A program made the translations under genes and the position numbers. Of a DNA stretch of 64,000 bases, positions 50,654-59,770 are shown piece by piece (position 1 is the stretch's first letter; each line of letters opens with the position of its first letter). The notes under the pieces are model-generated. The model was not told the DNA's origin. It searched no databases and was given only the letters and a program-made list of their open reading frames with translations. This stretch comes from UBA4782 sp034429195 (GTDB lineage: Bacteria > Chloroflexota > Anaerolineae > Anaerolineales > Anaerolineaceae), in assembly GCA_034429195.1 (NCBI GenBank), contig DAOUGQ010000016.1, positions 248,001 to 312,000 of the forward strand. Reading direction: 5' to 3'.

Positions 50654-51786
50654 TGAATGATCTCCGGTGAATGATTAAACGGCTTATATTTTTCGTAGAA
50701 TTCTACTGCAAATTGCTGATACCGATGTTCCATGATAGCCTGGCGGGCGGATCGAGCCAGTCTTAACAGGGTGGTAATGTTGTGAATGGAAAGAAGTGTA
50801 GATGCCAGCATCTCACGCGAAACAATCAAGTGCCGGATATATGCACGGCTGAAGCCACGGCACGCATAACAGGGGCAGGTTGGATCTATAGGCTGAGGGT
50901 CATGCGTATAGATTGCGTTCAGCATATTCATCCGCCCTGTGAGTGTCATGGCTGCCTGGTGACGTGCCAGGCGTGTGGGAAGCACACAATCGAATATATC
51001 AATCCCTCGTTGTATCCCTTCGACCAGGTCTTCCGGGGAGCCAACACCCATAAGATAACGCGGCTTATTTACAGGAAGAATATCATTCACTATCTCGATC
51101 ATGGCTGCCATTTCCGCCTTGGTTTCTCCAACCGATAAGCCTCCAATTGCATGACCTGGAAAACCTAGAGATGCAATGAATTCCGCTGACTGTTGGCGAA
51201 GTTCAGGGAATACACCTCCCTGAACGATGCCAAAGAGTGCCTGGTCGGGGCGATCATGGGCTTTCAAACAACGTTCCGCCCATCGATGGGTGTGGTTCAT
51301 GGCTTTGGTAATATTCTCCCGATCATAAGGAGAAGCACATTCATCAAACGCCATGATGATATCTGATCCCAATAGTTCTTGAACCTCGATAGATTTTTCT
51401 GGTGTCAAACGCTGCAACGAGCCATCGATATGACTCTTGAAGGTGACTCCATCCTCGTCGATCTTTCGTGTTTCTGCCAGAGAAAAGACTTGAAAACCGC
51501 CAGAATCAGTTAGAATGGGCTGTGGCCATTGCATGAATTGATGCAAGCCACCCATTTCTGCGACCAATTCAGCACCTGGGCGCAGGAACAGATGGTATGT
51601 ATTTGCCAATACCAATGAGGCACCAGTATCTTTCACCTGTGCGGGTGTAAGCGCTTTCACCGTTGCCTGAGTACCTACCGGGGCAAATATTGGGGTTTGG
51701 ATGTCACCATGCGGAGTGTGGAAAACGCCCGCACGGGCTCTTCCATCTTGTGCAAGTAGTTCAAAAGTAAATATTGATTCCATCAT
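50650..51786 (-). CDS. tgt: Queuine tRNA-ribosyltransferase (tRNA-guanine transglycosylase)
   Basis: 378 residues. Motifs are ANTYHLFLRPGAEL, ILTDSGGFQVFSL with the substrate-binding Asp, MAFDECASPYDREN, GGLSVGETKAEM, IDIFDCVLPTRLARHQAAMT with the nucleophile Asp, and the zinc set CPCYACRGFSRAYIRHL. It exchanges guanine 34 of certain tRNAs for preQ1. No preQ1 riboswitch or queC/queD gene was seen. The gene is 2 bp from the transporter gene and overlaps uppP by 4 bp. Confidence 0.96.
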   Translation of the reverse strand: MMESIFTFELLAQDGRARAGVFHTPHGDIQTPIFAPVGTQATVKALTPAQVKDTGASLVLANTYHLFLRPGAELVAEMGGLHQFMQWPQPILTDSGGFQVFSLAETRKIDEDGVTFKSHIDGSLQRLTPEKSIEVQELLGSDIIMAFDECASPYDRENITKAMNHTHRWAERCLKAHDRPDQALFGIVQGGVFPELRQQSAEFIASLGFPGHAIGGLSVGETKAEMAAMIEIVNDILPVNKPRYLMGVGSPEDLVEGIQRGIDIFDCVLPTRLARHQAAMTLTGRMNMLNAIYTHDPQPIDPTCPCYACRGFSRAYIRHLIVSREMLASTLLSIHNITTLLRLARSARQAIMEHRYQQFAVEFYEKYKPFNHSPEIIQ

Positions 51787-51788
51787 AA

Positions 51789-53066
51789 TCAGACCAGATT
51801 CCAGAAAAATGCCAAACCAATCAAAATAACTACTATTGTGATCATTGTCAGAGGTGTACCAACGCGAACGAAATCTTTAAAGCGATACTTCCCTGATTCC
51901 ATCACCATGAGATTGACGGGATGTCCATAAGGAGTAAGGAATCCCAATGAGCAACCTAATGCAACTGCCATCGTCAGTCCACGTACATCTGCACCTGTTT
52001 GAGCGGCAACCGAAAATACAATGGGAACCAATACCAGGGCAGATACCTGACTACTCATAAATTGTGTAAAGATCAGGGCAATGAAGATTAAAATGGCTGC
52101 TATCCAAAGAGGAGAAAGGTACAGGTTCTGAAAGCCGATGGAATCGATGAGAAAATCTGCCAATCCGCTGGTGCGAATAGCTATGGAAAGTGGCCATATG
52201 CCTGCAATGAGGAAAATGATTTTCCATTCGATTGCCTGAAATGCTTCCGACGGCTTGATGCAACCGGTGATCAGCATAATAACTGCACCAGTCATAACAC
52301 CCAGCGCAACAGGTACCAAATTAAATGCAATGATTGCCAAAGTTAGCAGGGTGATAATGATCGCAATGAGAGTTTTTTCAGGGTGTTTTTTTGTGCCCAC
52401 TTCATGTTCTGCGAGCAACAGGTCATTGTTCTCTAAAAGGGTTTGTGTTATCGCGGGGGTACCAGGCAGAAGGTTTCTGCCTAAAGTTATCAGGTAAATA
52501 GCTCCAGCCAGAACGACCGGTATTCCCATAAGAAGAAAATCCAACAACTTGAATTCTTGATAACCGGCTGCTCGTAATGCCCCGCTGGCGATAATATTGG
52601 ATGTCGTAAACAGTGTAGCCATTCCACCCAGAAGGGTACCGTAACTTAAAGGAATAAGTAATTTACCTGGTGCAATCCGGGTTTTTCGCGAGAGAGACAT
52701 GATAGATGGAAGCAAAATTCCGACCGCTGCCACATTATTCATGAACAAAGAGAGACCTGCAGAAACAAGCGTTACCCACAGAATGGTCATTCTTTCCGAA
52801 TTTTTACCCAATTGTAAAAGAATTCTACTGATCCATTCGGAGATTCCCGTCAGATGCAACCCTTCGGAGATGATGAATATCCCAATCAATGTAATAACGG
52901 GTGAACTACTGAAACCTGAAAAAATATCCTCAGGTTTCACCAATCCCACTAAACCCAGGATGACCATGACTGCCATTGCTAATAGATCTGGTCGAAATTT
53001 ATCACTGATGATGAGAATAGCAAAAATTATCGTAATAATCAGAGTAATCAGGGCATGGGTGCTCAT
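51789..53066 (-). CDS. SLC13/CitMHS-type (ArsB/NhaD-like) permease
   Basis: 425 residues with about 11 membrane segments. It has the SLC13 family layout: FSGFSSSPVITLIGIFIISEGL near residue 48-70, an internal repeat (SLFMNNVAAVGILLPSIMSLSRKTRIAPGKLLIPLSYGTLLGGMATLFTTSNIIASG), and SSQVSALVLVPIVFSVA near the C-terminal half. Members carry citrate, dicarboxylates, sulfate or arsenite; the substrate cannot be assigned. It has no Shine-Dalgarno but TATAAT lies 8 nt before the ATG. It heads the run tgt-uppP-lipoprotein. Confidence 0.85.
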   Translation of the reverse strand: MSTHALITLIITIIFAILIISDKFRPDLLAMAVMVILGLVGLVKPEDIFSGFSSSPVITLIGIFIISEGLHLTGISEWISRILLQLGKNSERMTILWVTLVSAGLSLFMNNVAAVGILLPSIMSLSRKTRIAPGKLLIPLSYGTLLGGMATLFTTSNIIASGALRAAGYQEFKLLDFLLMGIPVVLAGAIYLITLGRNLLPGTPAITQTLLENNDLLLAEHEVGTKKHPEKTLIAIIITLLTLAIIAFNLVPVALGVMTGAVIMLITGCIKPSEAFQAIEWKIIFLIAGIWPLSIAIRTSGLADFLIDSIGFQNLYLSPLWIAAILIFIALIFTQFMSSQVSALVLVPIVFSVAAQTGADVRGLTMAVALGCSLGFLTPYGHPVNLMVMESGKYRFKDFVRVGTPLTMITIVVILIGLAFFWNLV

Positions 53067-53074
53067 TGTGAATG

Positions 53075-53080
53075 ATTATA
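53075..53080 (-). promoter_or_regulatory. -10 box of the SLC13-type operon
   Basis: Perfect TATAAT on the minus strand, ending 8 nt before the ATG at 53066. The -35 region is weak. It faces the alr promoter. Confidence 0.5.
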
Positions 53081-53094
53081 TCTGAAAATACCTC

Positions 53095-53123
53095 TTGCTT
53101 GATGGTGGTTGCGCGTTTATACT
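53095..53123 (+). promoter_or_regulatory. alr promoter
   Basis: TTGCTT (53095-53100), 17-bp spacer, TATACT (53118-53123). The TSS should be at about 53130, one base before the alr ATG, so the mRNA is predicted to be leaderless. Confidence 0.65.
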
Positions 53124-53130
53124 TGCGCTC

Positions 53131-54243
53131 ATGGAATCTTCAATTTGTACCAGTTGGTTAGAAATTGATTTAGGGGCGATTCAAAATAATATTCACCTGT
53201 TGCAGAAAATGACTGGTAAGCTGGTTATGGCGATAGTGAAAGCCAATGCCTATGGACATGGGATGCCAGAGGTCGTAAAAGCTGCATTTGGAGTAGGAGT
53301 CACCTGGTTTGGTGTGGCGCGTGTAGAAGAAGCGATCCAGGTCTTGGAAGCGGCGCCGAATGCCAGGGTTTTAGTAATGGGCTACACTCCACCTGATATG
53401 GTGGCGGAAGCTGTTAATCGAAATATCACCCTGGCTGTTTATGATATAGATACGGCTGCCATGTATTCAGAAAAGGCAGGGAAAGCTGGTGGCAGTGCCA
53501 CGATCCACCTGAAATTTGATACTGGTATGGGCAGATTAGGATTTCATCTGCAAGGTTGTGTTGAGTTTGCCAGAAAAGTGATGGAATTTCCGCACCTGAC
53601 GTTAGAAGGTGTGTTTACGCATTTTGCACGGGCAGATGAACCTGATGTCGATACAACCTCTGATCAGATTATACGGTTCAACCAAATTCTTTCTGATCTT
53701 CGGAAGAATGGGATACATCCTTCTCTGGTACATGCCAGCAATTCTGCGGGGACATTAAATTATCCAGACGCAAGGTTTAACCTGGTACGAACTGGTATCT
53801 CTATCTATGGAATGGATCCCTCGCCATCAACCCCATTGCCTGCAGGATTTCAACCCGCACTTGCTTTCAAATCACGTTTGACATCTGTAAAGATGCTGCC
53901 TGCAGGTCATGGCATCAGTTATGGTCATCACTATTTCACTCCGAAGGAAGAGAAAATTGGTGTGGTTGGCGTTGGATATGCTGATGGATTTCGCAGAACT
54001 TTTGACGGGCATGCGTTGATCCACGGGAAAAAAGCCCCCATATTAGGTGCGGTTTGCATGGATCAATGTATGGTTCTTCTTGATGAAATTCCAGAAGCAA
54101 GAATTGGTGATGAAGTGGTATTGATCGGCAGCCAGGGAAATGAACGCATTCGGGCAGAAGACCTGGCCATAGAATGGGGAACCATCCCTTATGAGGTGGT
54201 GTGTGGTATGTCTGCCCGTTTGCCACGCATATATATAAAATAA
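53131..54243 (+). CDS. alr: Alanine racemase
   Basis: 370 residues from the ATG at 53131; a longer frame from 53095 lies within the promoter. The PLP lysine is in MAIVKANAYGHG (about 38). Other motifs are HLKFDTGMGRLGF, RTGISIYGMDPSP and the second catalytic Tyr in ISYGHHYF, followed by VVGVGYADGFRRTF. It interconverts L- and D-alanine for peptidoglycan. recJ follows after about 20 bp. Confidence 0.95.
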   Translation: MESSICTSWLEIDLGAIQNNIHLLQKMTGKLVMAIVKANAYGHGMPEVVKAAFGVGVTWFGVARVEEAIQVLEAAPNARVLVMGYTPPDMVAEAVNRNITLAVYDIDTAAMYSEKAGKAGGSATIHLKFDTGMGRLGFHLQGCVEFARKVMEFPHLTLEGVFTHFARADEPDVDTTSDQIIRFNQILSDLRKNGIHPSLVHASNSAGTLNYPDARFNLVRTGISIYGMDPSPSTPLPAGFQPALAFKSRLTSVKMLPAGHGISYGHHYFTPKEEKIGVVGVGYADGFRRTFDGHALIHGKKAPILGAVCMDQCMVLLDEIPEARIGDEVVLIGSQGNERIRAEDLAIEWGTIPYEVVCGMSARLPRIYIK

Positions 54244-54265
54244 TCGATTTTTGGGGAGAGTACAG

Positions 54266-56005
54266 TTGAATAATTATGTTCCACCACAAAAAAAGTGGAT
54301 GGTAAGAGCCTCTATACCTGACGAGATCGAGTCAGAGCTCGCAGGTTATCCGGAAATATTGCAACAACTGCTCTATAACCGCGGCATTCATTCACAAGAA
54401 GATGCAGAAATCTATATAAACAAACAGGGTAGCCTTCACGATCCTTTTCTTTTAATGGGGATGGAGAAAGCAGTTAATCGGATCCTTCAAGCATTAGAGA
54501 AACAAGAATCCATTGTAGTATATGGTGATTATGATGTCGATGGAGTTACTGCGACAGCGCTATTGGTTAAGGCTTTACAAGCGATGGATGCCAGGGTCAG
54601 GGGATTCATTCCTAACCGGTTTGAAGAAGGATATGGATTAAGTAAAGAGCCCCTCCAGAAATTATCTGATGAAAGTGTGGATTTACTCATTACAGTGGAT
54701 TGCGGCATTCGCTCCTGGCAGGAAGTGGATTTCTGGAATGGATTGGGAAAAGATCTGATTATCACCGACCATCATGAACCGCGTGAAAAAGTACCAGAAG
54801 CATTGGCAGTTATCTGTCCAAAACAGAAAGGAGATCTTTATCCTGAAAAAAATCTGGCTGGAGTAGGCTTGGCTTTTAAACTTTGCGAAGCGCTGTACAA
54901 AAAACAACCCTTTGCACAAAAGCAAGTGGAAGATTTTTATGATCTGGTGGCTGTAGGAACAGTGGCAGATATTGTTCCACTTACAGGTGAGAACCGTACT
55001 CTTGTGAAAGCGGGATTAAACGAGTTACATTTTGGAAAGCGCCTGGGATTACGGTCTCTGGCAAATGTGGCAGGGATTTCAATAGAAAAACTAAATGCAC
55101 GCGACATTGGCTTTGGGATCGGTCCGCGTTTGAATGCTTCAGGCAGGCTGGAAACTGCTCAAATGGCTTATGACCTGTTGATGTCAGAGGATATAAATGT
55201 GGTGGGGAAACTTGCCCAGCAGTTAGACGATCTGAACCGAAGACGGCAGGAACAAACCCGCGAGCATGTTGAAAAAGCTGAATGTCTATTGGCTGAAAAA
55301 CCAGAAGCAGATATCATTATTGCATTTGATCCGGAATTCAATAAGGGGATTGTCGGATTGGTGGCATCTAAACTGGTCGAAAAATACTATCGTCCCGCAG
55401 TAGTGGGGCAGATCGAAGAAGGCCAGATTCGTGCGTCTTGTCGTTCTATTCCAGAATTTCACATTACTAAAGCTTTAGATGAATGTGCCGATTTGTTCGA
55501 GCACCATGGTGGGCATGCCATGGCTGCAGGTTTTACTTTACTACCAGAAAATGAGCCTTCATTCCGCGAACGTCTGGAAAGTATTGCGAAAAGAGAATTA
55601 GGGGAAATGGAATTGAATCCCGAATTGATCATTGATAAGGAAATCCGGCTTGAAGAAGCCAGACCTGCAGAGATTTTTGATGCCCTGGCCAAACTGGAGC
55701 CGACTGGACAGACAAATCCTGAAGCGATCTTTTGTTCCTACAATGTACAAGTCCTTCAATTTTGGCCAGTAGGCGAAGGTCGGCATTTAAAGTTAAAACT
55801 GAAAGCAGGTGGGGTTATTTATAATGCCATTGCTTTTCGCCAGGGCCATTTAAAAGAAACACTTCCAAAATTTATAGATATTTCTTACACCTTCGATAAA
55901 AATTCTTATAAGGGTATCGAAGAAACCCAACTGAATATTCGAGACATCCGACCATCACAAATTGCATCAAGAGAACAGTGTAATGAAACCCAAGCTGTCG
56001 AATAG
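54266..56005 (+). CDS. recJ: Single-stranded-DNA exonuclease RecJ
   Basis: 579 residues from a TTG at 54266, with GGGGAGAG about 6 nt upstream; the next ATG (54299) would drop the conserved KKW at the N-terminus. DHH motifs are VVYGDYDVDGVTATALL, VDCGIRS, ITDHHEP and AVGTVADIVPLTGENR, then GGHAMAAGFTL (DHHA1) and a C-terminal OB-like region. It degrades single-stranded DNA 5'-3' in recombination and mismatch repair. EamA overlaps its end by about 23 bp. Confidence 0.93.
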   Translation: MNNYVPPQKKWMVRASIPDEIESELAGYPEILQQLLYNRGIHSQEDAEIYINKQGSLHDPFLLMGMEKAVNRILQALEKQESIVVYGDYDVDGVTATALLVKALQAMDARVRGFIPNRFEEGYGLSKEPLQKLSDESVDLLITVDCGIRSWQEVDFWNGLGKDLIITDHHEPREKVPEALAVICPKQKGDLYPEKNLAGVGLAFKLCEALYKKQPFAQKQVEDFYDLVAVGTVADIVPLTGENRTLVKAGLNELHFGKRLGLRSLANVAGISIEKLNARDIGFGIGPRLNASGRLETAQMAYDLLMSEDINVVGKLAQQLDDLNRRRQEQTREHVEKAECLLAEKPEADIIIAFDPEFNKGIVGLVASKLVEKYYRPAVVGQIEEGQIRASCRSIPEFHITKALDECADLFEHHGGHAMAAGFTLLPENEPSFRERLESIAKRELGEMELNPELIIDKEIRLEEARPAEIFDALAKLEPTGQTNPEAIFCSYNVQVLQFWPVGEGRHLKLKLKAGGVIYNAIAFRQGHLKETLPKFIDISYTFDKNSYKGIEETQLNIRDIRPSQIASREQCNETQAVE

Positions 56006-56897
56006 ATTCATAGCAATTTGCCTCGGATTATTTGTCGCATTTCTCTGGTCTACTTCCTGGGTGCTCATTAAATTTGGTTTGGAAGACATTCCGGCAATTT
56101 CTTTTGCGGGGCTTCGTTACGGTGTGGCAACCCTCTGCCTTCTCCCATTTTTAGTGAAAAAGGAAAATTTTGAATGTATCAGGAACCTTAACAAAAAGGA
56201 TTGGTCGGGGCTCATTTTATTAGGTGTGTTGTGGTATGCAGTTTCACAGGGCGCTCAGTTCCTAGGACTCAAAGTCTTGCCTGCCATGACAGTCAGTTTG
56301 CTATTGAATATGACACCATTGATCGTCTCGATGTTAGGAGTGGTTTTATTACACGAGAAGCCAACAAAGTTACAATGGATTGGCATGGCGATTAATCTCA
56401 CTGGTGTTGGGCTATACTTTTTCCCTTCTGCTTTTGAAAATGCACAGATCGCAGGTATTGTGGCTGTGTTAATTGGTGTATTTTCTAATGCTTTTTCCTC
56501 AATCTTGGGAAGGGGGATTAACCGTACGAAAAAGATTCCTGTTATGGTGGTAACAACCATCAGCATGGGGATTGGGTCAATTCTGCTACTGATTACCGGT
56601 GCAATATTCCAGGGAATTCCAGCAATATCATTGAAGAGTTGGGGAATTATCCTTTGGCTGGCGATCCTGAATACTGCTATTGCGTTCAACTTGTGGAACT
56701 TCTCATTACGAACGATCACTGCTATGGAATCAAGCCTGATCAACAGCACAATGCTGATACAGATTGCTCTTTTGGCTTTCTTTATTCTTGGTGAGAAGTT
56801 GTCTCCCCAGCAATGGATAGGAATGGCATTTGCTGCTTTTGGGGTGGTGTTAGTCCAGCTTCGGCTAAATACGGAGAAAGGTCATGCTGATCGTTAA
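55983..56897 (+). CDS. EamA-family (DMT) transporter
   Basis: 304 residues from the ATG at 55983; a TTG seven codons upstream is possible but lies deep inside recJ. It has about ten membrane segments in two EamA repeats: first FVAFLWSTSWVLIKFGLEDIPAISFAGLRYG (about 13-43), second IAGIVAVLIGVFSNAFSSILGRGINR and AIAFNLWNFSLRTITAMESSLINSTM. Members export amino acids or other metabolites; substrate is unknown. The start lies within the last 23 bp of recJ, so it is coupled. Confidence 0.88.
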   Translation: MKPKLSNRFIAICLGLFVAFLWSTSWVLIKFGLEDIPAISFAGLRYGVATLCLLPFLVKKENFECIRNLNKKDWSGLILLGVLWYAVSQGAQFLGLKVLPAMTVSLLLNMTPLIVSMLGVVLLHEKPTKLQWIGMAINLTGVGLYFFPSAFENAQIAGIVAVLIGVFSNAFSSILGRGINRTKKIPVMVVTTISMGIGSILLLITGAIFQGIPAISLKSWGIILWLAILNTAIAFNLWNFSLRTITAMESSLINSTMLIQIALLAFFILGEKLSPQQWIGMAFAAFGVVLVQLRLNTEKGHADR

Positions 56898-57577
56898 TCA
56901 ACGAACCGGTATTTGATCAAAGTCCACATTGCTTCAAATGCGTCTTTGGTTTTAATTTTCTTTCCCTGATTGTAATCGCGCGGGAAAAAAGCAATAGGAA
57001 CTTCAACGATCCGGACTTTTCGTTTGAGGATTTTGGCTGTGAATTCAGGCTCAAAATCAAAACGCTTGGCGTGCAATGTCATTCCTTGAACGACTTCTTT
57101 GCGAAAAACCTTGTAGCCTGTTTCCATATCGCTGAGAATGTTGTTATACAGGATGTTCGTTACGAAAGTCAACAGCTTGTTGGCAATCATGTTCCAAAAA
57201 AGGATGGGTCGCCTGGCTGCACCTAAAAATCTTGAACCATAAACTACATCTGCCAATCCTTCATCGATCGGTTTTAAGAGATTGGTATATTCTCTGGGAT
57301 CATATTCCAGGTCGGCGTCTTGAATAATGATAACGTCACCTGTTACGTGATCGATTCCAGTACGAACTGCGCTGCCCTTACCCAGGTTTTTTTCATGCAG
57401 GATCACTTGGACATTTTCCTTACCATCCATCTCTGCAAGCATTGTGCGGGTATTATCTGTTGATCCATCATCGACAATCACAATTTCACTGGGAATTTTG
57501 GTAGCTTTTACCCGTTCAACTATCGTAGTTATGGTGGATTCTTCATTAAAAACTGGAATGATCACACTAATTTTCAT
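56894..57577 (-). CDS. Family 2 glycosyltransferase (polyprenyl/dolichyl-phosphate mannose synthase-like)
   Basis: 227 residues from the ATG at 57577. The GT2 nucleotide-sugar site has VIIPVFNEESTITTIVERV, VIVDDGSTDNT, GKGSAVRTGIDHVTGDVIIIQDADLEYDPREY with the DxD-like DAD, and a C-terminal FEPEFTAKILKRKVRIVEVPIAFFPRDYNQGKKI. It lacks C-terminal membrane segments, so it may use a polyprenyl-phosphate acceptor. A frame to 57622 includes the promoter. TATAAT lies 7 nt before the ATG. Confidence 0.88.
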   Translation of the reverse strand: MKISVIIPVFNEESTITTIVERVKATKIPSEIVIVDDGSTDNTRTMLAEMDGKENVQVILHEKNLGKGSAVRTGIDHVTGDVIIIQDADLEYDPREYTNLLKPIDEGLADVVYGSRFLGAARRPILFWNMIANKLLTFVTNILYNNILSDMETGYKVFRKEVVQGMTLHAKRFDFEPEFTAKILKRKVRIVEVPIAFFPRDYNQGKKIKTKDAFEAMWTLIKYRFVD

Positions 57578-57584
57578 CAGAATA

Positions 57585-57613
57585 ATTATAAAAGAGCATA
57601 AATGCCAGCGCAA
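57585..57613 (-). promoter_or_regulatory. Promoter of the GT2 gene
   Basis: TTGCGC (57613-57608), 17-bp spacer, TATAAT (57590-57585), ending 7 nt before the ATG at 57577. Predicted leaderless. Confidence 0.75.
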
Positions 57614-57632
57614 GCGGTACAAGAATGGTGTG

Positions 57633-57641
57633 TGCTATAAT
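57633..57641 (+). promoter_or_regulatory. Extended -10 promoter of the AAA ATPase gene
   Basis: TGC followed by TATAAT (57636-57641) is an extended -10. The ATG at 57676 is 34 nt downstream with GGGAAGAG just before it. Confidence 0.6.
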
Positions 57642-57675
57642 CTACATCAAATAAATCCAGTGTGAGGGAAGAGAT

Positions 57676-59022
57676 ATGACCAGTATGCCTGCCAAGCCCC
57701 CTGCTTCTGCATCTGCGCCGACTACACAATCTTCAACTTTTATTCCACCACCTATCAATAAAATCGAAGATACCGGTTTATCTTTACTATGGTTGCAAGA
57801 CCTGGTATTGAAAGTGATGTATTTTCAAGGATATATGAGCGGCTTTAAAGTTGCGGAGTTGATCACTTTGCCATTTGCTGGTGTGGTCGATCAGGTAATG
57901 GAAGCTCTAAAAAGAGAAAAGCAAGTCGAAGTAAGGTCATCGCAGATGGGGTTGGGTGAAGGTGCGTATACTTACGCCATCACCGGATCTGGGATTGCCA
58001 GAGCACGAGAAGCATTAGAGCGAAGCCAGTATGCAGGTCCAGCCCCGGTTCCATTGTCAGACTATATTACTTCCTGCCAAAAGCAAAGCCGTTCACGCAC
58101 CCTGGTTTCTGCCAGGGTCATGAAGCAAGTATTATCCCAACTCACACTGAATGAAAAGACATTTCATAGGCTTGGACCAGCAGTAAATTCGGGAACTTCC
58201 ATATTTCTTTATGGACCTCCAGGTGACGGAAAAACAAGTGTGGCAAGAGCGATTGGTAGTATGGTGCTGTCACAAGCGATGTATATTCCTTATGCATTAT
58301 TTGTTGATGGCCAGGTGATCAAATTGTACGACTCAGTTAACCACCAGCTTTCTCCTGATGATGAAACACCCCCACCAGGAAGTGGTGGATTGCGTGCAGG
58401 TACTCGGAGAGATCCGCGGTGGGTAAAAATCAAAAGACCATTCATTGTCACTGGCGGCGAGCTTACTTTAACAGGCCTTGACCTTGTCTTTGATGATGTA
58501 CGCAAGTATTATGAAGCACCTTTTCAAGTGAAAGCTAACGGTGGTATTCTCTTGATCGATGACTTTGGTAGACAACAGGTTCGCCCGCGTGATCTGCTTA
58601 ACCGTTGGATTGTGCCACTCGAAAACCGGATCGATTATTTATCTTTGCATACGGGGCGAAAAATCGAAGTACCATTTGATGTACTGGTGATCTTTTCCAC
58701 CAACCTTCCACCAAAAGACCTGGTAGATGAAGCTTTTTTACGCCGGCTTCGCCATAAAGTCGAAATTGGAGATCCCAGTTATGATGAATATCGTGAGATA
58801 TTCAAGAGAGTTGCTGCTCAAAAAGGGATACCGTATAACGAACCGGGATTGGCTTATCTATTGCAGGAATGGTACGTAAAACGAAATCGAAAATTGCGTG
58901 CTTCTCACCCACGCGATCTTTGTGATCAATTGTTAGATATTGCGCATTATCTTGGTGTCGAACCTGCCATGACCCAAGAGATGTTGGATCGATCTGCTGA
59001 AGCTTATTTTGTAGACTTATGA
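57676..59022 (+). CDS. AAA-type ATPase of unknown role
   Basis: 448 residues. Residues 1-30 are Pro/Ser-rich. A region of about 40-110 (LWLQDLVLKVMYFQGYMSGFKVAELITLPFAGVVDQVMEAL) resembles a winged-helix. The ATPase has Walker A FLYGPPGDGKTSVARAIGSM, Walker B GGILLIDDFGRQQ and sensor-like VIFSTNLPPKDLVDEAFLRRL. I do not recognise a named family, though similar proteins occur widely in Chloroflexota and Planctomycetes-type genomes. It overlaps the glycerophosphodiesterase by 4 bp, so co-translation is likely. Substrate or partner unknown. Confidence 0.78.
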   Translation: MTSMPAKPPASASAPTTQSSTFIPPPINKIEDTGLSLLWLQDLVLKVMYFQGYMSGFKVAELITLPFAGVVDQVMEALKREKQVEVRSSQMGLGEGAYTYAITGSGIARAREALERSQYAGPAPVPLSDYITSCQKQSRSRTLVSARVMKQVLSQLTLNEKTFHRLGPAVNSGTSIFLYGPPGDGKTSVARAIGSMVLSQAMYIPYALFVDGQVIKLYDSVNHQLSPDDETPPPGSGGLRAGTRRDPRWVKIKRPFIVTGGELTLTGLDLVFDDVRKYYEAPFQVKANGGILLIDDFGRQQVRPRDLLNRWIVPLENRIDYLSLHTGRKIEVPFDVLVIFSTNLPPKDLVDEAFLRRLRHKVEIGDPSYDEYREIFKRVAAQKGIPYNEPGLAYLLQEWYVKRNRKLRASHPRDLCDQLLDIAHYLGVEPAMTQEMLDRSAEAYFVDL

Positions 59023-59768
59023 ACTTCTTACATTCATTTACTAAACCGATCATTTTTGCTCATCGGGGTGCTTCTGGATATGCACCCGAAAATACCATTG
59101 CTGCCTTTGAAATGGCAGTTTCAATGGGCGCTGACGCTATTGAATTGGATGCCAAGTTATCTTCTGATGACGTTGTAATAGTAATGCACGATCAAACCGT
59201 AGACCGTACTACAAACCAAAGTGGCAATCTACGTACATTTACCGCTCAACAATTACATGAAATGGATGCTGGCAGTCACTTCGATGCAAAATTTGCTGGC
59301 GAGAGAGTACCGACCCTGGCAGAAGTGTTTGAAGCTGTTGGTCAGAAAATTTACATTAATATTGAGCTGACCAACTATCAAACGTCTGGAGATGGATTAG
59401 TTGACAAGGTGATTGAATTGATCGACAAGTATTCAATGAATGAGAGGGTGATTTTTTCTTCCTTCTTGCCCAGCAATCTCTTGCGAGCGCGCAAATTAAA
59501 GCCAAATATCCCTGCTGCTATCCTTTGCCTGCCCGGTAAGGAAGGATTAGTATCACGCAGTTTTGCAGGTAAATGGATCTCACCTGAATTGATCCACCCG
59601 TATTTTTCAGATGTAAATGCAGGTATGATGAAGAGAGAAAATAAAAGGCATCGTCGCGTACATGTATGGACGGTAAATGAAGCTGAGGAAATGAAACGGC
59701 TCTTCGACCTGGGTGTGCAGGGTATTTTTACTGATTTTCCTGATACTGCCATTCAATTGAGGGGTTAG
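59019..59768 (+). CDS. Glycerophosphodiester phosphodiesterase
   Basis: 249 residues. GDPD motifs are FAHRGASGYAPENTIAAFEMAV with the catalytic His, ADAIELDAKLSSDDVVIVMHDQTVDRTTNQSG with the second His, and VHVWTVNEAEEMKRLFDLGVQGIFTDFPD. No signal peptide, so cytoplasmic. It hydrolyses glycerophosphodiesters to glycerol 3-phosphate and alcohol. Overlaps the AAA ATPase by 4 bp and the GH3 gene begins 3 bp after its stop. Confidence 0.93.
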   Translation: MNFLHSFTKPIIFAHRGASGYAPENTIAAFEMAVSMGADAIELDAKLSSDDVVIVMHDQTVDRTTNQSGNLRTFTAQQLHEMDAGSHFDAKFAGERVPTLAEVFEAVGQKIYINIELTNYQTSGDGLVDKVIELIDKYSMNERVIFSSFLPSNLLRARKLKPNIPAAILCLPGKEGLVSRSFAGKWISPELIHPYFSDVNAGMMKRENKRHRRVHVWTVNEAEEMKRLFDLGVQGIFTDFPDTAIQLRG

Positions 59769-59770
59769 TA

